Shown here: positions 17,091 through 26,871 of the stretch, piece after piece | How positions within the stretch are numbered: the first letter of the stretch is position 1 | Layout of the letters: every line of letters starts with the position of its first letter | Program-made: the position numbers and the translations under genes | DNA from: Selenomonas sp. | GTDB lineage: Bacteria > Bacillota > Negativicutes > Selenomonadales > Selenomonadaceae | Assembly: GCA_022482925.1 (NCBI GenBank) | Contig: JAKVOG010000007.1 | Location: 1-64,000, forward strand | DNA length: 64,000 nt | Reading direction: 5' to 3' | The notes under the pieces: generated by a model | The model's database searches: none | Seen by the model: only the letters and a program-made list of their open reading frames with translations | What the model was told of the DNA's origin: nothing

Positions 17091-19607
17091 TTAGTCTTCA
17101 TGAACGGGATCACGACGCAGCTGGCGCTGGCCAAGACGTGCCGCCAGCTTCTGCTTCAGCAGCTGCTGGAACTCATTTTTGCCTTGCTGGAAGGTCACCT
17201 CAACACAGATCACATAGACGGGAATCCCCAGTCCGGTATGTACGATCTCAGCCGGGATCTTAACCGCATCCTTCTCGGTGATGATAATAGCCTCAGCGCC
17301 CATACGCTCTGCCTGATGCAGGATATCCTTCATTTCCTGGATATTGTAATCGTGATGATCCGGATAGCGTAGGCTTTCAAGAATAACCGTGTCCAGATCA
17401 GACAGCGTCTGCTCAAAGGAAGCCGGGTTGCCGATTGCCGACACCGCCATGACTTTCTTGCCCTTCATGCTGCTGACATCAATGCCATCGCTGGCAATAT
17501 TTTCATACCAATCCCCCAGCGGAATAAAGCAGCGTGGCTGATGGATGCTCTCGACGATCTGTGCCTCGGCATTGTACCGGTGCACTGTATTGCGGATATG
17601 CTCACAAGATCCGTCAGCAGCCTGATCGACCTTTGTCATCAGGCAGACATCCGCGCGGCTGATATGTGAGATTGGCTCACGCAGCGTACCACGCGGCAGA
17701 ATATAATCATTGCCGAACACATTGACCGCATCGACCAGCAGAATATCCATATCACGGTCCAGCTGCCAATGCTGATAGCCATCATCAAGGATCGCTACTT
17801 CAGCGCCAAAATTATCAATCGCATACTGACCAGTCACAGCTCGTTCCGCGCCAATCAATACTGGTACCTCCGGCAGATGCTTGGCCAGCATGAATGCCTC
17901 ATCACCGGCCTCAGCCGCTGACATATGCAGCCGTTTGCCATCCGAGACAATGCCGATCTCACCATGCCACTTGGCACGATACCCGCGGTTCAGGATAACG
18001 ACGCGATACCCCATATCACGGATATCACGGGCCAGCCGCTGCGCAGTCGGTGTCTTACCAGTACCACCAACCGTCACATTGCCCAGGCTGATAACAAAAC
18101 AGTCCAGTTTCTGGCGTTTGAACAGTCCATAGCGATAGCCAAACAGCTTGAAGTTGACAAGCTGCGCATAAATCTGTGAAAAGACATATAAGATGCCCAT
18201 GATCATGCGCATGCAGATTCCATCGACCTCTTTGGTATGTACCAGCTCAATGAAATAGGTCTGGAAATTATCGATTTTCTGAGTAAACCGTGCCCGCTGA
18301 CGATTTTCCGGACGGCTTTCATAGTCTTCAATCGTCTCACGCAGGATAACAGCCGACTTGCGGGAAGCGCCTTTATTCTCCTGTACGATGGCGAGTGTCT
18401 CCTGCTCCATACGATGACGGTGATCCGGTTCCTCAAACAGGCGGACGACCTCCCGTACGAGTTCCTGCTCATTATTAACGGTAATGCAGGCATCGCGATT
18501 CTTGAACAAGGCATGCGTATCTTTGAAATTAAACATATAATGACCAACTATAATTGCCTTGCCATGCGCTGCCGGTTCCAATATATTATGTCCGCCATGT
18601 GGAATCAGACTGCCCCCCACATAGACCACATCACCGATACTGTAAACTTTTCCCAGCTCACCAATCGTATCCAGGATGACAATATCCGCGCCGCAGGCAG
18701 CTGCCTGCCTGGATGTCCTGGTTGTGACCGTAAAGCCAGCTTTTTCACACAGCTGTACCACTTCATGCGTGCGCAACAGTTCACGCGGCGCAATGACCAG
18801 TTTCACATTGGGATGTGTCTTGCGCACGGCAGCAAAGGCTTTAAGCACATAGCCTTCTTCCCCGCGATGCGTCGAACCGGCCAGCAGGATTCCGTCATTA
18901 TCCTTCAGCCCCATATCACTGATGATCTGCTGCTTCTCTTCCGGACTGACATCCGTATAGGTCTGGTCGAATTTCGTATTTCCCGTCACGGTAACCAGCT
19001 CCGGCGAAGCCCCTAAGCGCATGATGTAATCCGCATCAATCTGCGATTGCATGGCAAACCGTGTCACGGTACCAATCATATCCGTCAGCAGACTGTGCAG
19101 ATGCTTATACTGCTTCACGCTGCGGTCACTGATTCGTCCATTGACCATCATGACAGGTACATGGATCTGCCGGGCCGTCTTAAGGAAATTCGGCCACAGC
19201 TCGGTCTCGACCGGTAAAAATACCCTTGGATGGATCCGGCGCAGCACATGACCGGCCAGGAATGGCAGATCCAACGGGAAATAAATGATAGCATCCGCAT
19301 CCTTGATGATGCGGTTCGCCATCTCATACCCGCTGGTCGTGACTACCGATACCAGAATTGGTGTATGCGGGAATTCCTTATGGAATTCCTTGATCAACGG
19401 ACTGGTTGCCACGATCTCACCCACAGATGCCGCGTGCACCCAGATGCAATGCTTCTTTTCCACCTTATCCAATACGTGATCCGGGAAAAAGCCAAGACTT
19501 TGCCTGATGCGCTCTACAAAGCCTTTTTCGCGGACTGAACGCACCATGAATACTGGAATAATCAGTATTGCAATGATAACTGCCGCTATATCATAGAGGA
19601 GTTGCAT
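17091..19607 (-). CDS. Fused Kdo transferase (WaaA/KdtA) and lipid A 4'-kinase (LpxK)
   Basis: This is a single uninterrupted 838-residue frame carrying two consecutive enzymes of Kdo2-lipid A synthesis. Residues 1 to about 430 are WaaA: an N-terminal membrane anchor, HAASVGE with the catalytic Glu (about 57-63), LPVETELWPNF, GSTHRGEE and the GGSLIPHGGHNILEPA donor loop. About 480-838 are LpxK: a hydrophobic N-terminal helix, Walker A-like VTVGGTGKTP (about 509-518), ILDDGYQHWQLDRD and RYPDHHDY. LpxK phosphorylates the disaccharide immediately before WaaA adds Kdo. The linker around 430-480 is basic and polar. There is no frame break or internal start signal strong enough to suggest two proteins. 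RBS GGAAAG precedes MQLLYD. Confidence 0.93.
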   Translation of the reverse strand: MQLLYDIAAVIIAILIIPVFMVRSVREKGFVERIRQSLGFFPDHVLDKVEKKHCIWVHAASVGEIVATSPLIKEFHKEFPHTPILVSVVTTSGYEMANRIIKDADAIIYFPLDLPFLAGHVLRRIHPRVFLPVETELWPNFLKTARQIHVPVMMVNGRISDRSVKQYKHLHSLLTDMIGTVTRFAMQSQIDADYIMRLGASPELVTVTGNTKFDQTYTDVSPEEKQQIISDMGLKDNDGILLAGSTHRGEEGYVLKAFAAVRKTHPNVKLVIAPRELLRTHEVVQLCEKAGFTVTTRTSRQAAACGADIVILDTIGELGKVYSIGDVVYVGGSLIPHGGHNILEPAAHGKAIIVGHYMFNFKDTHALFKNRDACITVNNEQELVREVVRLFEEPDHRHRMEQETLAIVQENKGASRKSAVILRETIEDYESRPENRQRARFTQKIDNFQTYFIELVHTKEVDGICMRMIMGILYVFSQIYAQLVNFKLFGYRYGLFKRQKLDCFVISLGNVTVGGTGKTPTAQRLARDIRDMGYRVVILNRGYRAKWHGEIGIVSDGKRLHMSAAEAGDEAFMLAKHLPEVPVLIGAERAVTGQYAIDNFGAEVAILDDGYQHWQLDRDMDILLVDAVNVFGNDYILPRGTLREPISHISRADVCLMTKVDQAADGSCEHIRNTVHRYNAEAQIVESIHQPRCFIPLGDWYENIASDGIDVSSMKGKKVMAVSAIGNPASFEQTLSDLDTVILESLRYPDHHDYNIQEMKDILHQAERMGAEAIIITEKDAVKIPAEIVHTGLGIPVYVICVEVTFQQGKNEFQQLLKQKLAARLGQRQLRRDPVHED

Positions 19608-19624
19608 GTCTTTCCTATCCCTTC

Positions 19625-21361
19625 TTACACTTTATCCTTACCAAATTGGATATTGTACAGATGGCTGTAGAGACCCTGCTGCTGCAGGAGCTCTTCATGC
19701 GTGCCATGTTCCTTGACCTGTCCATTGTCAATGACAAAGATCTGATCCGCATTGAAGATGGTCGACAAACGATGGGCAATGACAAACGAAGTACGGCCTA
19801 CCATAAGCGTATCCAACGCTGCCTGAACGATCTTCTCGCTCTCCGTATCCAGGGCTGATGTTGCCTCATCCAGGATCAGGATGCGCGGGTTCTTCAGGAT
19901 GGCACGGGCAATCGCCATGCGCTGCCGCTGTCCACCAGAAAGATTCAGTCCACGTTCACCGATTTTCGTATCATAGCCATGCGGCAGTTCACGGATGAAC
20001 TCATCCGCATTCGCTGCCTTGGCAGCAGCCACCACTTCCTCATCCGTCGCCTCAAGCCGGCCATAACGGATGTTTTCGCGGACCGTTGTCGAGAAAAGCA
20101 TCGTCTCCTGCGGCACGATACCAATCTGCTCACGCAGTGAAGCCAGGGTCACATCACGGATATCATGTCCGTCGATGGAAATCCTACCTTCGCTCACTTC
20201 ATAGAAAGCGCGGAATCAGATTGGCAATCGTCGACTTGCCGGCACCACTGGGACCAACAAATGCAATCATCTGCCCCGGCTTCACCTCCAATGACACGTC
20301 TTTAAGCGCCGGCGTTCCCTTCTTGTATTCGAAGGTCACATGCTCCAGCGACACCCTTGCCATCCGTAGCCGGCAAAGCCACTGCATCAGCCTTTATCCG
20401 TAATGGTTTCCTTCAGGTCGATGACCGCAAAGACACGATCCACCGCTGCCATTGCCCGCTGCAGATTTCCATAGACACGGGAAAGACGCTTGACCGGATT
20501 GGCCAGATTGATGGCATACGTCAGGAAGGCCACCAATGCGCCAGCGGTCATCTCGTCATTGACGACTTCATAGCCGCCAAACCAGACGATGAACGTAACC
20601 GATACAGCTGCCAGGAACTCTACTGACGGAGTCAGCAGGCTCGTGAGCTGCACATTCTTCATTGCTGCCTGGAAGTTCAGGGTATTTTGTTTGGAGAAGC
20701 GATCCATCTCATATTTTTCACGAACGAACGATTTGACCACACGAACGGATGAGATGCTTTCCTGCAGCAATGACGTGATATCCGCCATCCGCTCCTGGAT
20801 TACCGTACCATTGCGCTTGATCTTCCGCCCGAATATCTTCATGGCCTGACCAACCAGGGGAATAACCACGATGGTCAGCAGGGAAAGCTTCCAGTCCAGA
20901 TACACCATCAGGACGATAGAACCGATCAGCGTGGAGCCTTCCGTTACCAGCTCAATGAGCTGATCGACCAGTGCCGACTGGATTGCCGCCACATCATTGG
21001 TGATATAGCTCATGGTCTCGCCCGGTCTGATGCTTATCGAAATACGCCATTGGCATGCGCTGGAAACTTGCGGAACATGACCTCGCGGACATCGATGATG
21101 ACCTTCTGGCCGATAAAGGATACCAGATAGGATTGCCCGTAGAAGAATATACCGCGCACCAGGAATACCACCACGATACCGATACAGATCATATTCAGCA
21201 TCGCCATATCCTTGTCGGCCAGTACCTTATCGATCATATCCTTGATGATCCACGGCAGGTACAGATTGCAGCCGGCAGCTACGATGATGCAGATGATTGC
21301 CAAAAACAAATGTTTCAAATAAGGCCGTATATACTGGAGCAGCCTCTTATAGTTTCTTCAT
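19625..21361 (-). CDS. msbA: Lipid A flippase MsbA (ABC exporter), frameshifted
   Basis: It flips Kdo2-lipid A across the inner membrane. The pieces join into a half-transporter of about 575 residues. Membrane helices come first ([19 protein letters not shown], then [20 protein letters not shown]), followed by the nucleotide-binding domain. That has Walker A in [20 protein letters not shown], the Q-loop ([11 protein letters not shown]), the signature [14 protein letters not shown], Walker [13 protein letters not shown] and the switch His in VIAHRLSTI. Breaks occur near 20200, 20390, 21030 and 21350. The last is one extra A in the codons after the ATG at 21359-21361. The start overlaps the lpxB end. 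The gene precedes waaA-lpxK by 18 nt. Confidence 0.9.
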
Positions 21362-22537
21362 GTTCTTCCCCCGATAAATTGTTTCCTGCCGCAAAGCGGC
21401 GGGCAGCAGCCAGTATCTTCTCAGCCACTCGTCCCGACGCGCCAGGGTGCTCCCAGGCGCGCACATGCGTCCTTCAGCTTTGCCATTACCTCTGCGCGAT
21501 GCGCAGCTCCCGGATAAAGGCGTTCCAGCTCCTGCTGCAATATGCTCAGCTGTCACCTCATCCTGGAAGCAGTTCTGTCTCAAACGACTCATCCAGCAGG
21601 ATATTTCGGCAGGCTGAAATTCTTTCACATGGACCAACAGTCTCCCCACAAAATAGGAAACCGGCGACAAGCGGTAAAGTACCACACAGGGCAGCCCCAG
21701 CAGAGCTGCTTCCATAACCACGGTACCAGACGTAGGCAACTGCCGCATCAGCAGCAGCCATCAAGGCATAGCGGTACTCATGGGTCAAGGTCACCGGAAC
21801 TCCGGCCGCATCGATGAGCGACTGGATCCTCGCTTCGTTGATTCCATCTGCTACTGGCAGCAGAAACACCGTATCTGCCCGCTCTGCCAGCAGCTGTCCT
21901 GGCTCCCCTGCAGCATAGCCGGAAGCAGTAACTCGATTTCCTGTTTGCGGCTGCCCGGCAGCAGCAGGATAGGCCGTCTTGTCCGCCGGGATCTGGAAAA
22001 ACTCGCGGGCACGTTCCCGTGGCATCTCAGGCCGCACGGCATCCACCAGGGGATTGCCGACAAACGAGATCTTCGCCCCGGCAGCCTCATATACCGGCAG
22101 TTCATGCGGGAAAATCGCGACGAATTCATCGGCCAGCTTTCGCACAGGTCCTTAGCCCGGCCTTTGCGCCAGGCCCAGGCCGACGGCGGGAATATAGGAA
22201 AACACGGGAATTCCCAGTTTTCTGGCCCGTTTTGCCAACCGCCAATTAAAGTCCGGATAATCGATGAGCACCAGCAGATCCGGTCTTTCCTGTTTCATGA
22301 ACGCCGTCAGTTCATCCAGCAGGCGCATGATAGCGCCGCAGATTAATCAGGACCTCCCAGACGCCCATTACATTATAATCAGCGAAATTCCGGCATAGCC
22401 GGACCCCGGCCTGATCCATCCGCGAGCCGCCAAAGCCAATAAGTTCTACCGATGGATCCATCGCAGGATCGATTTTGCCAGGCTTCTCGCCATGGACATC
22501 ACCCTGAGACCTCTCCCGCCGAAAACATGATCTTCAT
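21350..22537 (-). CDS. lpxB: Lipid-A-disaccharide synthase LpxB, heavily frameshifted
   Basis: It joins UDP-diacylglucosamine and lipid X into the lipid A disaccharide. The protein starts [13 protein letters not shown] at 22537 after GGAGGTGAG. Recognisable LpxB segments then appear in turn in different frames: [103 protein letters not shown], then an Ala-rich end overlapping msbA. Intact length would be about 390 residues. At least six indels are needed. LpxB is required for lipid A, and both flanking pathways are intact, so I favour low sequence quality. Confidence 0.85.
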
Positions 22538-22644
22538 GATGCTCACCTCCTTCTATCTCATAATAGTCCATTCTCTATTATACACGAAAAGAGACGCCAG
22601 TGGACACAAATTTTTACGTATCCACTGCGTCTCTGCGACTAATG

Positions 22645-23448
22645 CTACATCGCAACAATCGTAATACCATTGGCTTCAGCCAGCTGCAAGACCTGCGCCT
22701 TTTCCACCAGCAGCGTCTGCCCGGCTTCAATGACCAGTGCCTTGGCCCCGGCCTCGATCATTGATTCGATTGTCGTCCGGCCAACAGCCGGGACATCGAA
22801 CCGCTTATCCTGCTGCGGCTTGGCCACCTTGGCAACCACTGCGCCGCCACGGGCAAGTTGTCCGCCACGACGGATGCAGGCATCGGTACCTTCGATTGCT
22901 TCCAATGCCATGACTGCCAGATCCTTTACTACGACGGTCTGCCCGACATCCAGCCGACCGATTTCCTTCGCCATCCGAAAACCGAATTCCATGTCCCGCT
23001 TCTCATCATCGGTAGGCTCACGCTTCGTCAGCGTGCCCTTTTCCGGCATCAGCGGCCGGATCAGCGCCGTCTGATCCACGACCGTTGCCCCGGTGCTCTC
23101 TACCGCCGCAACCAGAGCCTGCATGACCGTATCATCTTTGCGGTCATGCAGGCTCATCAGGATCTGCATCGTCTTGAAATCCGGCATGGCTTTATGCGCA
23201 TATAGCAGTTCTTTCGTAACCTTGCCGATCATGGTCACCTTGTCTACCTGTTTCTTTTTCAGGTAACTCAGGATCTTACCGACCTTGAAAACGCTGATTT
23301 CCTGATAGTCCGTGGCATAGTCCTTCAACGATTGATCCGTCTCCGGCAGCAGGGCCACAACGTATACCTCATAGCCCTGTTCTCTGGCCGATCTGGCACA
23401 TTCCACCGGAAGCGCACCGATACCAGCCAGCAAACCTACTCTCTCCAT
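22645..23448 (-). CDS. lpxI: UDP-2,3-diacylglucosamine pyrophosphatase LpxI
   Basis: It hydrolyses UDP-diacylglucosamine to lipid X, the step done by LpxH in E. coli. The 267-residue protein starts MERVGLLAGIGALPVECARS, the typical LpxI (DUF1009) N-terminus. The C-terminal catalytic domain has the conserved DKRFDVPAVG and a GADIVVxQ-like GATVVDQTALI region. The start at 23448 is chosen for the GGAGGAG directly upstream. It lies between lpxA and lpxB. LpxI rather than LpxH is usual in alphaproteobacteria and Negativicutes. Confidence 0.9.
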   Translation of the reverse strand: MERVGLLAGIGALPVECARSAREQGYEVYVVALLPETDQSLKDYATDYQEISVFKVGKILSYLKKKQVDKVTMIGKVTKELLYAHKAMPDFKTMQILMSLHDRKDDTVMQALVAAVESTGATVVDQTALIRPLMPEKGTLTKREPTDDEKRDMEFGFRMAKEIGRLDVGQTVVVKDLAVMALEAIEGTDACIRRGGQLARGGAVVAKVAKPQQDKRFDVPAVGRTTIESMIEAGAKALVIEAGQTLLVEKAQVLQLAEANGITIVAM

Positions 23449-23466
23449 GTCACTCCTCCGAACCAA

Positions 23467-24285
23467 TCAGTCATTGTCGCGGCGCTCACGGCAGATCCCG
23501 CGTTCTGCATTGCGCAGGAAGCGCAGCAGATGGTCTACCTCATCGCAGGCTGCAACTTCCTGCTCTATGACCGCCACTGCCTGCTGCAGACTCAGACCAG
23601 AACGATACAGGATCTTATAAGCCTGTTTGATATTTCTCCGGGCGTCAACCGCAATGCCAGACCGGGAAATCCCGACGCTGTTAAGGCCAACGACCTTTGC
23701 CGGACGACCATCCACGATCGTGAACGGAACAACATCCTGCGTGAGCTTGGACATACCGCCGACCATAGCGTTGCGCCCGATCTTCACAAACTGGTGCACA
23801 CCGGCCATACCGCCGATAACGGCCCGGTCCTCGACCACAGCGTGCCCGGCCAGACTGGCCAGATTCGACATGATAACCCGGTTGCCAACCACACAGTTGT
23901 GCGCAACATGCGTGAGTGCCATCAGCAGGCAGTCATTGCCGATACGGGTCTCCTCGCCCTCGCCGGTAGCCCGGTGGACCGTTGCCCCTTCCCGGATGGT
24001 CGTGCGATCACCGACAAAGGTATAGCTCTTTTCGCCTTTGAATTTCAGGTCCTGCGGCTCTTCACCAATCGAAGCTCCCTGAAAAATACGGCAATCCCTG
24101 CCAATCTCGGTCCAGCCATGTATCACGACATGCGGACCAATCTTCGTCCCTTCGCCAATCTCTACATTCTCACCAATTACTGAATATGGACCGATTTCCA
24201 CATTATCAGCAATCTTCGCTCCGTCGGCGATAACAGCGGTTTCATGTATATTTGCAATTTCACTGATATTATGATCAGCACTCAT
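23467..24285 (-). CDS. lpxA: UDP-GlcNAc O-acyltransferase LpxA
   Basis: This is the first committed acylation of lipid A. The 272-residue protein has a left-handed beta-helix of hexapeptide repeats (IHETAVIADGAKIADNVEIG onward) and the catalytic His in ALTHVAHNCVVGN. A C-terminal helical domain follows (GLNSVGISRSGIAVDARRNI). The start at MSADHNISEI is chosen because AAGGAG precedes it by 9 nt; the longer frame has no site. It lies 18 nt ahead of lpxI. Confidence 0.94.
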   Translation of the reverse strand: MSADHNISEIANIHETAVIADGAKIADNVEIGPYSVIGENVEIGEGTKIGPHVVIHGWTEIGRDCRIFQGASIGEEPQDLKFKGEKSYTFVGDRTTIREGATVHRATGEGEETRIGNDCLLMALTHVAHNCVVGNRVIMSNLASLAGHAVVEDRAVIGGMAGVHQFVKIGRNAMVGGMSKLTQDVVPFTIVDGRPAKVVGLNSVGISRSGIAVDARRNIKQAYKILYRSGLSLQQAVAVIEQEVAACDEVDHLLRFLRNAERGICRERRDND

Positions 24286-24508
24286 CTGCTCCAACTCCTT
24301 CAACCTTCCTCTGATGCCTGCTCCCACAATATCATGCAGACTTCCTTGCTCTTCAATCTCTAACCACGGAATATAGCCTCGCTATAACCGGTTTTATTTA
24401 TACTCCCGAAAAAGCTCTGTATTTCCGTATCGCCCAAAAGCACAAATCAGAGTATTTCCTGAGCTGAGCAAAGACTGACACCGTTTATCTTGTCAATACC
24501 AGTGAAAA
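24286..24508. other. Intergenic gap between fabZ and lpxA
   Basis: About 220 nt without a gene. It holds short symmetrical stretches such as ATAGCCTCGCTAT but no stable terminator with a U run and no clear promoter. It is the largest gap inside the LPS block, so a second promoter for lpxA downstream genes could lie here, but none is convincing. Confidence 0.35.
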
Positions 24509-24949
24509 TCAAAGGTTTTCATCCTTTTTAAAAGCAAACTTGAAATCAGCAGATGCCACCAGCTTATCATCTACATACCCATCGCAATGCAGCAGGCCGA
24601 AATCGCCCCGCATGCGAACCAGTTCCGCCTTCGTGACCAGCTGATCGCCAGGAACAACCGGGCGCTTGAATTTGACATTGTTCATCCCGCCAAACAGCGC
24701 AATCTTGCCGCGGTGTTCCTCCGGATAAAGCATCGCTACACCACCGACCTGGGCCATCGCTTCAAGGATCAGCACACCAGGCATGATCGGATGTCCCGGA
24801 AAATGACCACGGAACTGCGGCTCCATCATCGTAATGTTCTTAATGCCGGTAGCAGACTTGAACGGCTCCAGCTCGATGATACGGTCAACCAACAGCATTG
24901 GTGGACGATGCGGCAGGATCTTCATGATGTCATTAATATCTAAAACCAT
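24509..24949 (-). CDS. fabZ: 3-hydroxyacyl-ACP dehydratase FabZ
   Basis: It dehydrates 3-hydroxyacyl-ACP in fatty acid elongation and competes with LpxA and LpxD for the same substrate. The 146-residue hot-dog protein has the catalytic motif FRGHFPGHPIMPGVLILEAM (His and Glu). The start MVLDINDIMKIL is chosen because GAGGGA precedes it. The lpxC-fabZ-lpxA arrangement balances phospholipid against lipid A and is common in diderm bacteria. Confidence 0.95.
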   Translation of the reverse strand: MVLDINDIMKILPHRPPMLLVDRIIELEPFKSATGIKNITMMEPQFRGHFPGHPIMPGVLILEAMAQVGGVAMLYPEEHRGKIALFGGMNNVKFKRPVVPGDQLVTKAELVRMRGDFGLLHCDGYVDDKLVASADFKFAFKKDENL

Positions 24950-25013
24950 TGTAATTCCCTCTTCCTGTTTACTATACACTGCCGATGCAGCCATACTGCA
25001 TCCGTTTTGCTAC

Positions 25014-25844
25014 TCATCCTAACGATTCTGCAATGAGCTTCGCCAACTGTGTATTGAGTGCATGGCCCGAAGCCACGGCAATAACCTGTCCCCGGATCTT
25101 ACCGGCCAGGCGCAGATCGCCAATCACATCCAATATCTTATGACGAACCAGCTCATCTTCGAAATGAAGCGGATTCAGCCAGCCTTCATCGTTATAGACA
25201 ATAACGCTTTCCAGCGTTCCACCAAGGCCAAGGCCCATCTGCTGCAAAGCAGCAATCTCTTTTTCATAAGCAATCGTACGGGCTGGTGCAATCTCCCGGT
25301 GATAGGTTTCAGCATCAATATCAAAATTCTCATACTGAACACCAATCAGCTTATGCGGATTCAACGACGTGAAACTGACCCGGAACCCATCATAAGGCAG
25401 AACCATGACAAAACGCTCATGCTTGTCGTCATCAATGCGGTATACCTTATCGATGACAATCTCATGCCGCTCTTTTTCCTGTTCACGGAAACCAACCTGC
25501 TGCATGAGCTCAAAGAATGCCAGTGAATTGCCCTGCGCCACTGGCGGCTCCTCTGCATCCATCTCTACCAGGCAGTTATCAACGCCCAGCGCATGAAACG
25601 CACTCATTAGATGCTCAATCGTGAACACCCGGTGTCCATCTTCTTCCACAGTCGTTGCCCGCAATGTCGATGTGACATTTTCCGCTACCGCATGGATCTC
25701 CGGGCGCTCCGGAATGTCCGTACGGACAAACACGATCCCGGTGTCCACCGGAGCCGGTTTCAGCACCATGTGGACTTCCTGTCCCGAATGCAGGCCGACA
25801 CCAGTGTAGGCTGTCTCGGCTGCCAATGTAATCTGGTTCTGCAA
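25014..25844 (-). CDS. lpxC: UDP-3-O-acyl-GlcNAc deacetylase LpxC
   Basis: This is the zinc deacetylase of the committed step in lipid A synthesis. The 276-residue protein has the zinc-site His in TIEHLMSAFHALGVDN, and the second zinc site (His, Asp) in ELVRHKILDVIGDLRLAG. The catalytic base region is MDAEEPPVAQGNS and the C-terminal GHALNTQLAKLI carries the general His. There is no fusion to FabZ, unlike some Bacteroidetes. GGAGGAG lies just upstream. Confidence 0.95.
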   Translation of the reverse strand: MQNQITLAAETAYTGVGLHSGQEVHMVLKPAPVDTGIVFVRTDIPERPEIHAVAENVTSTLRATTVEEDGHRVFTIEHLMSAFHALGVDNCLVEMDAEEPPVAQGNSLAFFELMQQVGFREQEKERHEIVIDKVYRIDDDKHERFVMVLPYDGFRVSFTSLNPHKLIGVQYENFDIDAETYHREIAPARTIAYEKEIAALQQMGLGLGGTLESVIVYNDEGWLNPLHFEDELVRHKILDVIGDLRLAGKIRGQVIAVASGHALNTQLAKLIAESLG

Positions 25845-25934
25845 AAACTTCTCCTCCTGACAGATTAATACCTTATTATATTTTAACCAACAATCGTCCG
25901 CAATGCAAGCATTGGTCGCTGTGCCAGCTGCGTA

Positions 25935-26801
25935 TCATTCCTCACGCACAGACTTCCAGCGATCATGCAGCCAGAACCACTCCTCCGGATATTTACGGAC
26001 ATGTGCTTCAATCGCATGCGTCAGCAGCTGAGTGGTCTTACGGACGTCCGCGCGCTTATCCTTTGTTTTCTCTACGTGAAATGGTCCATCGACAAACAAC
26101 GTATGGTTTCCCTGCTCGTCCCGATGCATAAAGGCCGTAACAATGGGGACATCCTGAAAACGGGCCATCGATGCCGCCCCCGGGGTACAGTTCGTCGCCT
26201 GCCCGAAGAAATCCAGAATGATGCCATCATGCCGATTGGTATCCTGATCCATAAGCAAGCCAATCACCCAACCCTTTTTGAGCATATCAAACATCTCACG
26301 GACACCGGTCTTATAGGTAATATGCATGCCGATCATCGTCCGGTACTCATTGATGAACCGGTCGGCGCCAGATGATTTCTGCTTCATAGCTACACCAACC
26401 AGCGGAATTCCGGCCATAGCAAAGGCCCCCCCCATAAGTTCCCAATTGCCACTGTGTGCGGTAGCAATGATGGCGCCTTTGCCATCATTCAGGCATTGCT
26501 GCAGCTTTTCCAGACCATCGATCCGTACATAATCCGCAATCCGCTGCTTGATCAGCGGAAAGCGCAGCACCTCAAAAATCATAGGTCCGAATCGTACCGT
26601 GCTCGCCTTGACGATCCGCTCTGCTTCACGCTCATCCACCTGCAGGCATTGCTGCACCTGATTCATTGCCATGGCTTTTCTTTTTTCCGGAACCACCTGC
26701 CAGGCCAGATTTCCCAGAGCAGTGCCAGCAGCCTCGCAGACAAAACGCGGCAACAGGCAAGCCAGCCAGCTGATGGCCTTGAAAATATGATACGACAGCA
26801 T
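25935..26801 (-). CDS. LpxL/HtrB-family lipid A acyltransferase (copy 2)
   Basis: The 288-residue membrane-bound acyltransferase has the His-x4-Glu motif in TAHSGNWELMGG, LMDQDTNRHDGI and the C-terminal PEEWFWLHDRWK box of the LpxL family. It differs clearly from the copy at 12935-13846 and was probably an old duplication. It lies between lpxD (separated by a strong hairpin) and lpxC, and should add a secondary acyl chain to lipid A. Confidence 0.9.
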   Translation of the reverse strand: MLSYHIFKAISWLACLLPRFVCEAAGTALGNLAWQVVPEKRKAMAMNQVQQCLQVDEREAERIVKASTVRFGPMIFEVLRFPLIKQRIADYVRIDGLEKLQQCLNDGKGAIIATAHSGNWELMGGAFAMAGIPLVGVAMKQKSSGADRFINEYRTMIGMHITYKTGVREMFDMLKKGWVIGLLMDQDTNRHDGIILDFFGQATNCTPGAASMARFQDVPIVTAFMHRDEQGNHTLFVDGPFHVEKTKDKRADVRKTTQLLTHAIEAHVRKYPEEWFWLHDRWKSVREE

Positions 26802-26823
26802 TTGCTCTGCCTCCTCTATACCT

Positions 26824-26867
26824 GTAAATCAAAAGCCTTCCACTGCACGGGAAGGCTTTTGATTTAC
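26824..26867 (-). terminator. 18-bp perfect stem-loop between lpxD and lpxL
   Basis: GTAAATCAAAAGCCTTCC (26824-26841) pairs perfectly with 26850-26867 around an 8-nt loop. The stem ends in CTTTTGATTT rather than a clean U tract. It starts just after the lpxD stop end and lies ahead of lpxL. It is a likely terminator or processing element dividing the OM block from the LPS block. Confidence 0.6.
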
Positions 26868-26871
26868 GAAT

